64,000 nt of DNA from Streptomyces broussonetiae (GCF_009796285.1 NZ_CP047020.1:6076001-6140000); one strand, 5' to 3'. Shown: positions 16,929 through 25,392, counted from the stretch's first letter. Notes: a model not told the origin generated them from the sequence alone. Numbers and translations: made by a program.

Positions 16929-18026
16929 GTGTCCACAGTCTCCGACCGCCTGCCGACGTTCCCCTGGGACAAGCTGGAGCCGTACAAGAAGACGGCCGCC
17001 GCGCACCCAGGCGGGATCGTCGACCTCTCCGTGGGCACCCCGGTCGACCCGGTGCCCGAGCTGATCCAGAAGGCCCTGATCGACGCGGCCGACTCGCCGG
17101 GCTATCCGACGGTCTGGGGCACCCCGGCGCTGCGCGACGCGATCACCCGCTGGCTGGAGCGCCGTCTCGGCGCCCGCGGGGTCACCCACCGCCACGTCCT
17201 GCCGGTGGTCGGCTCCAAGGAACTGGTCGCCTGGCTGCCCACCCAGCTGGGCCTCGGCCCCGGCGACAAGGTGGCCTACCCGCGTCTGGCCTACCCGACG
17301 TACGAGGTCGGCGCCCGCCTCGCCCGCGCCGCGTACGAGGTCTACGACGACCCGCGCGACCTCGACCCGACGAACCTGAAGCTGCTCTGGCTCAACTCCC
17401 CGTCGAACCCGACGGGCAAGGTGCTGTCCAAGGAGGAGCTGACGGACATCGTCGCCTGGGCCCGCGCCCACGGCGTCCTCGTCGTCTCCGACGAGTGCTA
17501 CCTGGAGCTGGGCTGGGAGGCCGACCCGGTCTCGGTGCTGCACCCGGACGTCAACGGCGGCTCGTACGACGGCATCGTCGCCGTCCACTCCCTCTCCAAG
17601 CGCTCCAACCTGGCGGGCTACCGCGCGGCCTTCGTCGCCGGTGACCCGGCCGTACTCGGCCCGCTGCTGGAGATCCGCAAGCACGGCGGCATGATGACCT
17701 CCGCGCCGACCCAGGCGGCGGTCGTGGCGGCCCTCGGCGACGACGCCCACGTCCACGAGCAGCGCGCGCGTTACGCGGCCCGGCGCGAGGTCCTGCGCGA
17801 GGCCCTGCTCGGCCACGGCTTCCGTATCGAGCACAGCGAGGCCAGCCTCTACCTCTGGGCCACCCGCGACGAGTCCTGCTGGACCACGGTCGACCACCTG
17901 GCCGGCCTCGGCATCCTGGTGGCTCCGGGCGACTTCTACGGCGCGGCGGGCGAGAGGTTCGTACGCGTGGCACTGACGGCGACGGACGAACGGATCCGGG
18001 CGGCGGTGGAGCGCCTGTCGGCCTGA
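16929..18026 (+). CDS. dapC: Succinyldiaminopimelate transaminase DapC
   Basis: PLP-dependent class I/II aminotransferase of the lysine/meso-diaminopimelate pathway, 365 residues from GTG 16929. PLP Lys224 in HSLSKRSNLAGYRAAF; NSPSNPTGKVLS motif for cofactor/substrate binding; DECYLELGW for the pyridine ring Asp. Some homologues also act as glutamate-prephenate aminotransferase. dapE lies 2 kb downstream, so two steps of wall-precursor synthesis are neighbours. Confidence 0.93.
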   Translation: MSTVSDRLPTFPWDKLEPYKKTAAAHPGGIVDLSVGTPVDPVPELIQKALIDAADSPGYPTVWGTPALRDAITRWLERRLGARGVTHRHVLPVVGSKELVAWLPTQLGLGPGDKVAYPRLAYPTYEVGARLARAAYEVYDDPRDLDPTNLKLLWLNSPSNPTGKVLSKEELTDIVAWARAHGVLVVSDECYLELGWEADPVSVLHPDVNGGSYDGIVAVHSLSKRSNLAGYRAAFVAGDPAVLGPLLEIRKHGGMMTSAPTQAAVVAALGDDAHVHEQRARYAARREVLREALLGHGFRIEHSEASLYLWATRDESCWTTVDHLAGLGILVAPGDFYGAAGERFVRVALTATDERIRAAVERLSA

Positions 18027-18083
18027 CCCGGGCCGTACCGCCGCGGGCGGTCGCCGCGCGCACAGGGAAACGCACACGAGGAA

Positions 18084-18113
18084 ACGGGGCCCAGGGAACT
18101 CCCTGGACCCCGT
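18084..18113. terminator. Bidirectional hairpin between dapC and secreted-protein gene
   Basis: acgggg-c-ccaggga / tccctgg-a-ccccgt forms a 14-step stem with one mismatch and a two-base turn, lying between convergent genes (stops at 18026 and 18149). Confidence 0.6.
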
Positions 18114-18148
18114 CGCCGGTGTCAGCTCAGCGGCAGCGCAGCGGACGG

Positions 18149-18559
18149 TCAGCCACCCAGCCCCTGAACCGGCAGGTTGGACGTCGGCAGCGCGCCGCCG
18201 CCCTGCGCTGCGTCCCCGAGGACGTTCCCGGCCGTCCCGGCGACGCTGCCCGCGGCCTGCTGCGCCACCGGCGCCGCCTTCTGCACGGCACTGCCGCCGG
18301 CCTGGCCCGCGGCCGGCACCGCCGTCCCGACCACCCGGCCGCCCGCGTTGCCCGCGAGAGAGGTGGCGTTCGTTGCGGCACTGTTGGCGGTGTCGGCGAC
18401 GTGCGTGGCGTCCAGGGCGGTCAGGCCGCCCAGGTTCGGGGCCGCCGCCGGCTGGCTCGGAGCCGCACTGGCGGAGCCGGCCGCACCGACCCCGGCGGCC
18501 GCTCCCGCTGCGACGAGCAGCGCGGTACGGGCGATCCGGCGGGTCAGAGGGAGGGACAT
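18149..18559 (-). CDS. Small secreted Ala/Gly-rich protein
   Basis: 136 residues from ATG 18559 (ggag seven bases upstream). A Sec signal peptide with RR after the start, a hydrophobic core and probable cleavage at ASA-AP near residue 30. The mature part is Ala/Gly/Asn-rich (VADTANSAATNATSLAGNAGG) without cysteines or a known domain, with pseudo-repeats of AAGxAGG. Exported hypothetical; an ORF runs on upstream but without a suitable start. The upstream region is unusually A/T-rich and carries an inverted repeat. Confidence 0.75.
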   Translation of the reverse strand: MSLPLTRRIARTALLVAAGAAAGVGAAGSASAAPSQPAAAPNLGGLTALDATHVADTANSAATNATSLAGNAGGRVVGTAVPAAGQAGGSAVQKAAPVAQQAAGSVAGTAGNVLGDAAQGGGALPTSNLPVQGLGG

Positions 18560-18722
18560 GATGCTCCATTCGACGGGAGAGAACGGTGTGTGTCCGGGTC
18601 CGGGTCCGGGCTCGGACGCCGTGACTACCGCTCGAAGCCCGCGAAGGTTGCGGACGCCGAAGGTAACGAATGGATAACGCATCGCATTATCAGGTGTGGA
18701 GAAAAACGGGCAAAGAACGCCT

Positions 18723-18775
18723 GCCGGAAATCCCGCAGAATCCTTACACCCCTTGATTTTCCAAGGGATTCCGGC
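18723..18775. promoter_or_regulatory. Inverted repeat in A/T-rich upstream region
   Basis: gccggaaatccc (18723-18734) faces gggattccggc (18765-18775), 11 pairs with one bulged A. A smaller repeat, ccttg/caagg (18751-18755 and 18762-18766), is nested inside. It sits about 165-215 bp upstream of the secreted-protein start; operator or RNA hairpin cannot be told apart. Confidence 0.4.
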
Positions 18776-18845
18776 ATCGGCGCACAAGGCGCCCGTCCGG
18801 CGGAACGAACCGCCGCCGCACAACCCGCCGGAGTGACCCCTCGTA

Positions 18846-19835
18846 CTACTGTCCGGTCACGATCCGGACGGCCTTCGCGGACTGCGCCGCCCCGTCGGCC
18901 CCGTCCGAGGCCGCCTTCTCCCACTGGCCGTCGTCGCTCCCGGCGGTCCACTGCCGCCCCGCGTACGACACCCGCTGGATGTGCAGCGCCGAGGAGTTCG
19001 CGACCGCCCAGTGCGCCAGCTGCCAGCCCCGCTCCTGCTCGCCGCGCCCCGTCGCATCCACCTTCGCGCCCTGCGACACCGGCACGGTCACCGTCCGGCC
19101 CTGCGCCGTCGCGGTCACACTCGGCGACGGAGACGGCGACGGCACGGGCGTACCGCCGACCTCGGCGCCGGTCTCCTGGAGCGCGTCGCGCCCGAAGTCC
19201 CGTACCAGCGCGGCCCGCACCGCGTCCGGACCGGTCGCCGTGGCCTTGGCGTCCGGGTGCCCGTCGCAGGTGAGCGTGGCCGCCGCGGTCCCGGTCAGGG
19301 CCGCGGCCAGCAGCGTGGCGTCCGGCTCGTGCTTGGCGTACGCCTCCGGGTAGCCGCTGCGCTGTACACGCTGCGCGGCCACCGTCAGCGGCAGGTCGGT
19401 GTAGTCCGGCACCTTCGCCAGGTGCGCGTAGAAGATGCCCGCCGCGTAGGCCGGGTCCATGATCTGCTGCTCGGTGCCCCAGCCCTGCGAGGGCCGCTGC
19501 TGGAACAGGCCCAGCGAATCGCGGTCGCCGTGCTCGATGTTGTGCAGCCCCGACTCCTGGATGGCCGTGGCCAGCGCGATCGACACGGCCCGCTCGGGCA
19601 TGTGGCGCCCGGTGCCGACGGCCGCGATCGTCGCCGCGTTCACCGCCTGCTCCGGTGTGAACTCGTACGACGTCCCGTCGCCCGAGGCCGACACCACCGT
19701 GCAGCCACGCGGCCGCCCTCCGGTGACGTACTGCACGACGAGGTACGCGGCGACGCCGCACAGGACCAACAGGGCCGCGGAGAAACGAAGAAGACGGCCG
19801 CGACGCTTGGGACGGGTGGGGGACGGCTCTGGCAC
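18846..19835 (-). CDS. Membrane-anchored lysozyme-like protein (possible lytic transglycosylase)
   Basis: 329 residues from GTG 19835. N-terminal membrane helix at about 16-37, then an external domain: IALATAIQESGLHNIEHGDRDSLGLFQQRPSQGWG with a Glu94 in the place of a lysozyme/transglycosylase acid and the DSLGLFQ-RPSQGWG stretch typical of the family. The C-terminal third is Pro/Ser/Ala-rich with a conserved WQLAHWAVANSSALHI segment. Homologues are often mis-annotated. Enzyme activity is inferred. It is divergent from dapE with 141 bp between starts. Confidence 0.75.
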   Translation of the reverse strand: MPEPSPTRPKRRGRLLRFSAALLVLCGVAAYLVVQYVTGGRPRGCTVVSASGDGTSYEFTPEQAVNAATIAAVGTGRHMPERAVSIALATAIQESGLHNIEHGDRDSLGLFQQRPSQGWGTEQQIMDPAYAAGIFYAHLAKVPDYTDLPLTVAAQRVQRSGYPEAYAKHEPDATLLAAALTGTAAATLTCDGHPDAKATATGPDAVRAALVRDFGRDALQETGAEVGGTPVPSPSPSPSVTATAQGRTVTVPVSQGAKVDATGRGEQERGWQLAHWAVANSSALHIQRVSYAGRQWTAGSDDGQWEKAASDGADGAAQSAKAVRIVTGQ

Positions 19836-19976
19836 GCCTACAAGGTACTGGAGCCGCGTCACGACCCCACGGGGGGTCCGGGCAGCGCGAGCAGCAGGCC
19901 CAGGGCCGTACGGCGGGTGACGGAGCGCGGCGGGCGGCGGATCGGGTCCCGGCGGGCGTCGCGCTAGGGTCGGGGC

Positions 19977-21056
19977 ATGGCCGACACCTCGCTTGACCTC
20001 ACGCTCGACGCCGCCGCGCTCACCGCGCAGCTCGTGGACCTCCCCTCCGAGAGCGGGACCGAGAAGCCGCTCGCGGACGCGGTCGAGGCAGCCCTGCGCG
20101 CCCTGCCGCACCTGACGGTGGACCGCCACGGCAACAACGTGGTCGCCCGCACGAATCTGGGCCGGGCCGAGCGTGTCATCCTGGCCGGCCACATCGACAC
20201 CGTCCCGATCGCCGGCAACGTGCCCTCGCGGCTCGACGAGGACGGCGTGCTGTGGGGCTGCGGCACCTGCGACATGAAGTCCGGCGTCGCGGTGCAGCTG
20301 CGCATCGCGGCCACGGTCCCCGCCCCCAACCGCGACCTGACCTTCGTCTTCTACGACAACGAAGAGGTCGAGGCCGAGCGCAACGGACTCCGGCACGTGG
20401 CCGAGGCCCATCCCGACTGGCTTCAGGGCGACTTCGCGATCCTGCTGGAGCCCTCCGACGGCCAGGTCGAGGGCGGCTGCCAGGGCACGCTGCGGGTGCT
20501 GCTGAAGACCGCGGGCGAGCGGGCCCACTCCGCGCGCTCCTGGATGGGCTCCAACGCCATCCACGCGGCGGCCCCCGTCCTGGCCCGCCTGGCGGCCTAC
20601 GAGCCCCGCTACCCCGTCATCGACGGCCTGGAGTACCGCGAGGGCCTGAACGCGGTGCGCATCGGCGGGGGAGTGGCCGGCAACGTCATCCCCGACGAGT
20701 GCGTGGTCACGGTCAACTTCCGCTACGCCCCCGACCGCACCGAGGAGGAGGCGATCGCGCACGTCCGCGAGGTCTTCGCCGACTGCGGGGTGACGGAGTT
20801 CGTGGTCGACGACCACAGCGGCGGCGCGCTGCCCGGCCTGTCCCATCCGGCCGCGGCGGCCTTCATCGAGGCGGTGGGCGGCACCCCGCAGCCCAAGTAC
20901 GGCTGGACGGACGTCTCCCGCTTCTCCGCCCTCGGCATCCCGGCCGTCAACTACGGCCCGGGCAACCCGCACTTGGCGCACAAGCGCGACGAGCGGGTGG
21001 AGACGGCCAGGATCCTCGCGGGCGAGGAGCGCCTGCGCGAGTGGCTCACGGCGTAA
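19977..21056 (+). CDS. dapE: Succinyl-diaminopimelate desuccinylase DapE
   Basis: M20-family zinc hydrolase, 359 residues, releasing LL-diaminopimelate. Metal ligands by homology: His72 in GHIDTVP with Asp74, Asp99 in CDMKSG, acidic pair Glu129-Glu130 (general base), and a late His in GPGNPHLAHKRDE. The dimerisation domain occupies about 170-285. Start ATG 19977 matches the family. Confidence 0.94.
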   Translation: MADTSLDLTLDAAALTAQLVDLPSESGTEKPLADAVEAALRALPHLTVDRHGNNVVARTNLGRAERVILAGHIDTVPIAGNVPSRLDEDGVLWGCGTCDMKSGVAVQLRIAATVPAPNRDLTFVFYDNEEVEAERNGLRHVAEAHPDWLQGDFAILLEPSDGQVEGGCQGTLRVLLKTAGERAHSARSWMGSNAIHAAAPVLARLAAYEPRYPVIDGLEYREGLNAVRIGGGVAGNVIPDECVVTVNFRYAPDRTEEEAIAHVREVFADCGVTEFVVDDHSGGALPGLSHPAAAAFIEAVGGTPQPKYGWTDVSRFSALGIPAVNYGPGNPHLAHKRDERVETARILAGEERLREWLTA

Positions 21057-21162
21057 CCCCGCGGCGCGCGTCGCTGCACGCCGGACATGCATACGTCCCC
21101 CCTCCGTAACCCGCGGCGATCTAGTCTGAGGTCGAACTACCGGCAAGCGGAGGGAGCGCACC

Positions 21163-21921
21163 ATGCCTACCGGCAACCCCGAGGGAAAGAAGATCCCGCC
21201 GGACGAGCAGCGCCTGGGACCGGTCCTCCGACGGCGCGGACAGGTGACACCGAGCACGACCGACCAGCGGCTGCTGGACGAGCGCGCCCCCACCGACTGG
21301 GTCCACACCGACCCCTGGCGGGTCCTGCGGATCCAGTCGGAGTTCATCGAGGGCTTCGGCACGCTCACCGAACTCCCGCCCGCGATCAGCGTGTTCGGCT
21401 CGGCACGCACCCCGGTGGACTCGCCGGAGTACGACGCGGGCGTACGGCTCGGCCGTGGCCTGGTCGAGGCGGGCTGGGCGGTGATCACGGGCGGTGGCCC
21501 CGGGGCGATGGAGGCGGCCAACAAGGGCGCCTGCGAGGCGGGCGGCGTCTCGGTCGGCCTCGGCATCGAGCTGCCGTTCGAGCAGGGCCTGAACCCCTAC
21601 GTCGACATCGGCCTGAACTTCCGCTACTTCTTCGTCCGCAAGATGATGTTCGTGAAGTACGCGCAGGGTTTCGTGGTCCTGCCCGGTGGCCTCGGCACGT
21701 TGGACGAACTCTTCGAGGCCCTCACCCTGGTCCAGACCCAGAAGGTCACCCGCTTCCCGATCGTCCTGTTCGGCAGCGAGTACTGGGGCGGCCTGGTCTC
21801 CTGGCTCCGCAACACCCTGGTCGCCCAGGGCAAGGCCACGGAGAAGGACCTCCTCCTGTTCCACGTCACGGACGAGGTGGAGGAAGCGGTGGCCCTGGTC
21901 TCGAAGGAGGCGGCCCGCTGA
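21163..21921 (+). CDS. LOG-family (TIGR00730) Rossmann-fold protein
   Basis: 252 residues from ATG 21163 with cggaggga upstream. Contains FGSARTP, the GGGPGAMEAANKGA nucleotide-binding loop and PGGLGTLDELFE, the lysine-decarboxylase-like / cytokinin riboside 5'-monophosphate phosphoribohydrolase signature. It corresponds to M. tuberculosis Rv1205 in position (after dapE). Probably cleaves N6-modified AMP; native role unknown. Confidence 0.9.
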   Translation: MPTGNPEGKKIPPDEQRLGPVLRRRGQVTPSTTDQRLLDERAPTDWVHTDPWRVLRIQSEFIEGFGTLTELPPAISVFGSARTPVDSPEYDAGVRLGRGLVEAGWAVITGGGPGAMEAANKGACEAGGVSVGLGIELPFEQGLNPYVDIGLNFRYFFVRKMMFVKYAQGFVVLPGGLGTLDELFEALTLVQTQKVTRFPIVLFGSEYWGGLVSWLRNTLVAQGKATEKDLLLFHVTDEVEEAVALVSKEAAR

Positions 21922-21937
21922 CGCGGACCTCCGGCCG

Positions 21938-21969
21938 GCCCGACCCGGCCGGCCGGAGGGCACGGGAGA
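21938..21969. terminator. Hairpin terminator between LOG gene and folP
   Basis: cctccggccggcc and its perfect complement form a 13-bp stem with a six-base loop, placed between convergent genes. Confidence 0.7.
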
Positions 21970-22035
21970 CGGCCGGGGCGACCGCACGGTGAGCGGTGCG
22001 ATCCCGGCGCACTCCCGCAGGGCCGGGGACGGCCG

Positions 22036-22896
22036 TCAGGCCAGGCCGCGGCGCGCCACCGCAGGGGGCCGGTGGCCGGCGATGGTGGCGACCATGTCCA
22101 GTACCTGCCGGGTCTCGGCCACCTCGTGGACCCGGTACACCTGAGCCCCGAGCCATGCCGAGACCGCGGTGGTCGCCAGCGTCCCGATCAGCCGTTCCTT
22201 CACCGGCCGGTCCAGCGTCTCGCCGACGAAGTCCTTGTTGGACAGTGAGACCAGGACCGGCCAGCCCGTCGCGACCATCTCGGGCAGCCGCCGCGTCGCC
22301 TCCAGGCTGTGCCGGGTGTTCTTCCCGAAGTCGTGCCCGGGATCGATGAGAACCGACTCCCTCGGCACGCCCAGCGCGACCGCCCGCTCCGCCAGTGCCA
22401 GCGTCACCTCGAGGATGTCGGCCATGACGTCGTCGTACGTCACCCGGTGCGGACGCGTGCGCGGCTGCGCGCCCCCCGCGTGCGTGCACACCAGCCCCAC
22501 CCGGTGGCGCGCGGCGACCTCCGCCAGCCCGGGGTCGACACCGCCCCACGCATCGTTCAGCAGGTCCGCCCCCGCCTCGCACACGGCCTCGCCGACCTCG
22601 GCCCGCCAGGTGTCCACGCTGATGACCACGTCCGGGAAGCGCCGCCGGACCTCCGCCACGAAGCCGACCGTCCGTCGGGCCTCCTCGTCGGCCGTGACCT
22701 CCTCGCCCGGCCCGGCCTTCACCCCGCCGACGTCGATGATCGCGGCACCCTCGGCCACTGCCTGTTCCACACGCGCGAGAGCGGGTTCGTCGCGGAACGT
22801 GGCCCCCTGGTCGTAGAAGGAGTCGGGGGTCCGGTTGACGATCGCCATGATCACCGGCTCGTGGGGCCCGAATTCCCGACTGCCCAGCCTGAGCAT
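22036..22896 (-). CDS. folP: Dihydropteroate synthase, FolP2-type paralogue
   Basis: TIM-barrel pterin-binding protein, 286 residues. Pterin loop MAIVNRTPDSFYDQGATF, IDVGGVKAGPGEE, VDTWRAEV, DPGHDFGKNT and SNKDFVGET are present. The NRTPDSFYD loop and VGGVKAGPG match, as I recall, M. tuberculosis FolP2 (Rv1207), which lacks measurable dihydropteroate synthase activity, rather than canonical NVTPDSFSDGG FolP1. Neighbours (LOG protein, DivIVA-motif protein, tag) also match the Rv1205-Rv1210 order. So a true folate role is uncertain. Confidence 0.88.
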   Translation of the reverse strand: MLRLGSREFGPHEPVIMAIVNRTPDSFYDQGATFRDEPALARVEQAVAEGAAIIDVGGVKAGPGEEVTADEEARRTVGFVAEVRRRFPDVVISVDTWRAEVGEAVCEAGADLLNDAWGGVDPGLAEVAARHRVGLVCTHAGGAQPRTRPHRVTYDDVMADILEVTLALAERAVALGVPRESVLIDPGHDFGKNTRHSLEATRRLPEMVATGWPVLVSLSNKDFVGETLDRPVKERLIGTLATTAVSAWLGAQVYRVHEVAETRQVLDMVATIAGHRPPAVARRGLA

Positions 22897-22947
22897 CCGC
22901 TGTGACCTCTCCTAGTACCTTGCGCAGTGCAGCCGCCTGCGACCCTG

Positions 22948-22985
22948 ACTGTCAGACTCGCATGGCACGATCGGACTCTGACAGT
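22948..22985. promoter_or_regulatory. Inverted repeat in the folP / DivIVA-protein divergent region
   Basis: actgtcaga (22948-22956) and tctgacagt (22977-22985) are perfect 9-bp arms with a 20-bp spacer; the left arm is also part of a small palindrome ctgac-t-gtcag. The element lies in the 138-bp gap between two divergent starts and could control both. Confidence 0.45.
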
Positions 22986-23034
22986 TTCGGCGTCCGGCAC
23001 AACGACCGGCATCGAGCGTGGGGACCCTAAGGCG

Positions 23035-23385
23035 ATGGTGATGTTCTTGTTCCTGGTCGTCGCGCTGGCCGTCGTGGTCGCCGCGGTGACACTCGCCGTG
23101 GTGGGCGGCGGCGAGAGCGCCCCCCTGCCCGAGGCGGCGCCGGAGCGGCTCCACGACCCGCTGCCCGCGGACCGCCCGGTGGACCGCGCCGACGTGGAGA
23201 GCCTGCGCTTCCCGCTCGCCCCGCGCGGCTACCGCATGGCGGACGTCGACGACGCCCTCGGCCGCCTCGCCGCCGAGCTCTCCGAGCGGGACGCCCGGAT
23301 CGCCGACCTGGAGTCGGCGCTGGCCGGAGCCCGGGCCGCCGCCGCGCACCCCCGCCTCGCCAAGCCCGAGCAGGAGGAGCGGTGA
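23035..23385 (+). CDS. DivIVA-motif membrane protein
   Basis: 116 residues from ATG 23035 (ATG 23041 also possible). An N-terminal membrane helix (about 2-23), an acidic Pro-rich linker, and a short DivIVA-like motif FPLAPRGYRMADVDDALGRLAAEL followed by a coiled coil and Ala-rich tail. It matches the position of Rv1209. It may localise to curved membrane or septa, by analogy only. The tag gene starts at its stop codon. Confidence 0.8.
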   Translation: MVMFLFLVVALAVVVAAVTLAVVGGGESAPLPEAAPERLHDPLPADRPVDRADVESLRFPLAPRGYRMADVDDALGRLAAELSERDARIADLESALAGARAAAAHPRLAKPEQEER

Positions 23386-23981
23386 TGACCGACGGAGCCG
23401 CCGTCGCCGGGCCGGACGGCGCCCTGCGCTGCCCGTGGGCCCTGTCCACCGAGGACTACGTGTCGTACCACGACGAGGAGTGGGGCCGTCCGGTCCACGG
23501 CGACGACGCCCTCTTCGAGCGGATCAGCCTGGAGGCCTTCCAGTCGGGCCTGTCCTGGATCACGATCCTGCGTCGCCGCCCGGGCTTTCGCGCGGCCTTC
23601 GCCGGCTTCCGCATCGAGAAGGTCGCCGCCTTCACCGACGACGACCGCGCGCGGCTGCTGGCCGACGTGGGCATCATCCGCAACCGCGCCAAGATCGACG
23701 CCACGCTCGCCAACGCGCGCGTGCTCGCCGACTGGTCCGAGGGCGAACTGGACGAGCTGATCTGGTCCCACGCCCCGGACCCGGCCGGCCGCCCGGCCCC
23801 TAGGATCCTTGCCGACATCCCGGCGGTCACCCCGCAGTCGACGGCCCTGTCGAAGGCCCTCAAGAAGCGGGGTCTGCGGTTCGTCGGGCCGACGACGGCG
23901 TACGCGCTGATGCAGGCGTGCGGGCTGGTGAACGATCACCTGGAGGCCTGCGTGAGCCGTATCAGCCCGCCCGCCCGTTGA
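23385..23981 (+). CDS. tag: DNA-3-methyladenine glycosylase I (Tag)
   Basis: Base-excision repair enzyme removing 3-methyladenine, 198 residues. ATG 23385 is seven bases after aggagg; GTG three bases earlier would add one residue. HhH-superfamily features: N-terminal CPWAL...YHDEEWGRPVHGDDALFE, the LEAFQSGLSWITILRRR helix with the substrate Glu, and zinc ligands including the C-terminal NDHLEAC. Coupled to the DivIVA-motif gene; M. tuberculosis has the same pair (Rv1209-Rv1210). Confidence 0.94.
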   Translation: MTDGAAVAGPDGALRCPWALSTEDYVSYHDEEWGRPVHGDDALFERISLEAFQSGLSWITILRRRPGFRAAFAGFRIEKVAAFTDDDRARLLADVGIIRNRAKIDATLANARVLADWSEGELDELIWSHAPDPAGRPAPRILADIPAVTPQSTALSKALKKRGLRFVGPTTAYALMQACGLVNDHLEACVSRISPPAR

Positions 23982-23985
23982 CCGT

Positions 23986-24789
23986 TCACCGGCCCAGGTA
24001 CTTGGGCTTCTCCTTGTTGACGAAGGCCTGCACCGCGATCGCGTGATCCTCGGACTGCCCCGCCCGGGCCTGCAGCTCGTCCTCCTTCGCCAGCGTCTGC
24101 ACCAGAGAGTGCGTGAGCCCGTACGCCACGGCCTCCTTGATCGCCGCGTACGCCACCGTCGGCCCCTCGGCCAGCGCCCGAGCCACCTTCTCCGCCTCGG
24201 CGCGCAGCTCGGCGTAGGGGACGACTCGGTTGGCGATGCCCAGCTCCAGCGCGTCCTGGGCGCTGATGCTGCGCGGGAAGAGCAGCAGGTCGGCGGCGCG
24301 GCTCGGGCCGATCACCCGGGGCAGGGTCCAGGAGACGCCGGAGTCGGCGGTCAGCGCGACGCCCGCGAACGACGTGTTGAAGGCGGCCGTGTCGGCCACG
24401 ATCCGGTGGTCCGCGGCGAGCGCGAAGCCGAAGCCCGCCCCGGCCGCGACACCGTTCACCGCGGCGACGACCGGCTTCGGCGCCCCGGCGAGTGCCGTGA
24501 CGATCGGGTTGTAGTGCTCCTTGACCGTGCTCATCGTCTGCCCGGCACCCGACTCACGGTCGGCGGCGAGCAGCCCGATGTGCTCCTTGAGGTCCTGGCC
24601 CACGCAGAACGCCCGGTCCCCGGCGGCGGTCAGCAGGATCGCCCGTACGGCCGTGTCCCCGGCCGCCGATTCCGCCGCCTCCCGCAGGGCGGCCTTCGTC
24701 GCGATGTTCAGCGCGTTCATGGCCTCGGGGCGGTTCAGCGTGATCGTCGCGAGTCCGTCGCTCACCTCGTAGAGCACGGTGTCGGCCAT
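23986..24789 (-). CDS. Enoyl-CoA hydratase/isomerase family protein, PaaG-like
   Basis: Crotonase-fold enzyme, 267 residues. Oxyanion-hole segments CVGQDLKEHI and VNGVAAGAGFGFALAADHRIV; the second catalytic segment reads FAGVALTADSGVSWTLPR, with an Asp as in PaaG-type isomerases instead of the Glu of classical hydratases. Likely acts on acyl- or phenylacetyl-CoA derivatives; no paa genes are nearby. Stop is 4 bp from that of tag. A palindrome at 24818-24837 lies just upstream of its start. Confidence 0.88.
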   Translation of the reverse strand: MADTVLYEVSDGLATITLNRPEAMNALNIATKAALREAAESAAGDTAVRAILLTAAGDRAFCVGQDLKEHIGLLAADRESGAGQTMSTVKEHYNPIVTALAGAPKPVVAAVNGVAAGAGFGFALAADHRIVADTAAFNTSFAGVALTADSGVSWTLPRVIGPSRAADLLLFPRSISAQDALELGIANRVVPYAELRAEAEKVARALAEGPTVAYAAIKEAVAYGLTHSLVQTLAKEDELQARAGQSEDHAIAVQAFVNKEKPKYLGR

Positions 24790-24817
24790 GGGGCATTCCC
24801 TCCGGTGTCACGGATGA

Positions 24818-24837
24818 CGTACCGCTCAGTACGTCCA
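24818..24837. promoter_or_regulatory. Palindrome gacgtac-cgctca-gtacgtc, candidate TetR-type operator
   Basis: Perfect 7-bp arms around a six-base centre, 29-48 bp upstream of the enoyl-CoA hydratase start. Size and position suit a repressor of the TetR class that often controls acyl-CoA genes; no such gene is adjacent. Confidence 0.4.
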
Positions 24838-25018
24838 TGTACGAGGACAGCATGGCGGAGATCGTCGCCCAAGGGCCGGACCGGTCATGTGACCTGCGTC
24901 AAAGAAAATCGGAGCGCATCCGGTCGGCGTATGTCCGTGCGGAGGCGCAGTATCGCAGCCACATCCCCGAATTGGGTGGTTTTGCTCGCGCGCGTTGCCC
25001 AAGCGATGCCGACTGATG

Positions 25019-25049
25019 TTGGTCATCGGGTCCTGCGATGCGGGATAAT
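25019..25049 (+). promoter_or_regulatory. Candidate promoter of the DUF3117 gene
   Basis: ttggtc (25019-25024) and gataat (25044-25049) with a 19-bp spacer; the -10 box is strong, the -35 weak. It would give a leader of about 105 bases. Confidence 0.3.
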
Positions 25050-25160
25050 GGCCGGGAAGCAATGTGTTCGATGCCGGTGTCGCGTGTCCGTTTGGGAACC
25101 GCGGGTGCCCTCCGGGGGCTCTCGGCAGACGATGAGCTGGTTTCAGGAAGGGGAACGAGC

Positions 25161-25328
25161 ATGGCGGCCATGAAGCCGCGGACGGGTGATGGCCCGCTCG
25201 AGGTGACCAAGGAGGGGCGGGGCATCGTCATGCGCGTTCCGCTCGAAGGCGGCGGTCGACTCGTCGTCGAGCTGACCCCTGATGAGGCCGCGGCGCTCGC
25301 CGACGCCTTGAAGAACGTCGTCGTCTGA
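25161..25328 (+). CDS. DUF3117 family protein
   Basis: 55 residues from ATG 25161 with gaagggga upstream. MAAMKPRTGDGPLEVTKEGR followed by MRVPLEGGGRLVVELTPDEAAALADAL is the full DUF3117 signature (PF11314, from memory), a tiny protein found throughout actinobacteria (Rv1211 in M. tuberculosis). Function unknown. A strong bidirectional hairpin follows. Confidence 0.93.
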   Translation: MAAMKPRTGDGPLEVTKEGRGIVMRVPLEGGGRLVVELTPDEAAALADALKNVVV

Positions 25329-25348
25329 CGGGTCGGCGAATCAGTCCT

Positions 25349-25392
25349 CGCGGCTGCCCCGGCATCGTACGCGCGCTGCCGGGGCAGCCGCG
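25349..25392. terminator. Bidirectional terminator after DUF3117
   Basis: A 16-bp stem (cgcggctgccccggca against tgccggggcagccgcg) with a 12-base loop lies between the DUF3117 stop and the convergent O-methyltransferase stop. Confidence 0.75.

Larger units (their letters stand above)
24790..25160. other. 371-bp divergent intergenic region
   Basis: Holds a palindromic candidate operator near the enoyl-CoA hydratase start (24818-24837), an A/T-richer patch around 24895-24910, and a good minus-10 sequence gataat at 25044-25049 oriented to the DUF3117 gene. No credible small ORF was seen. Confidence 0.5.
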
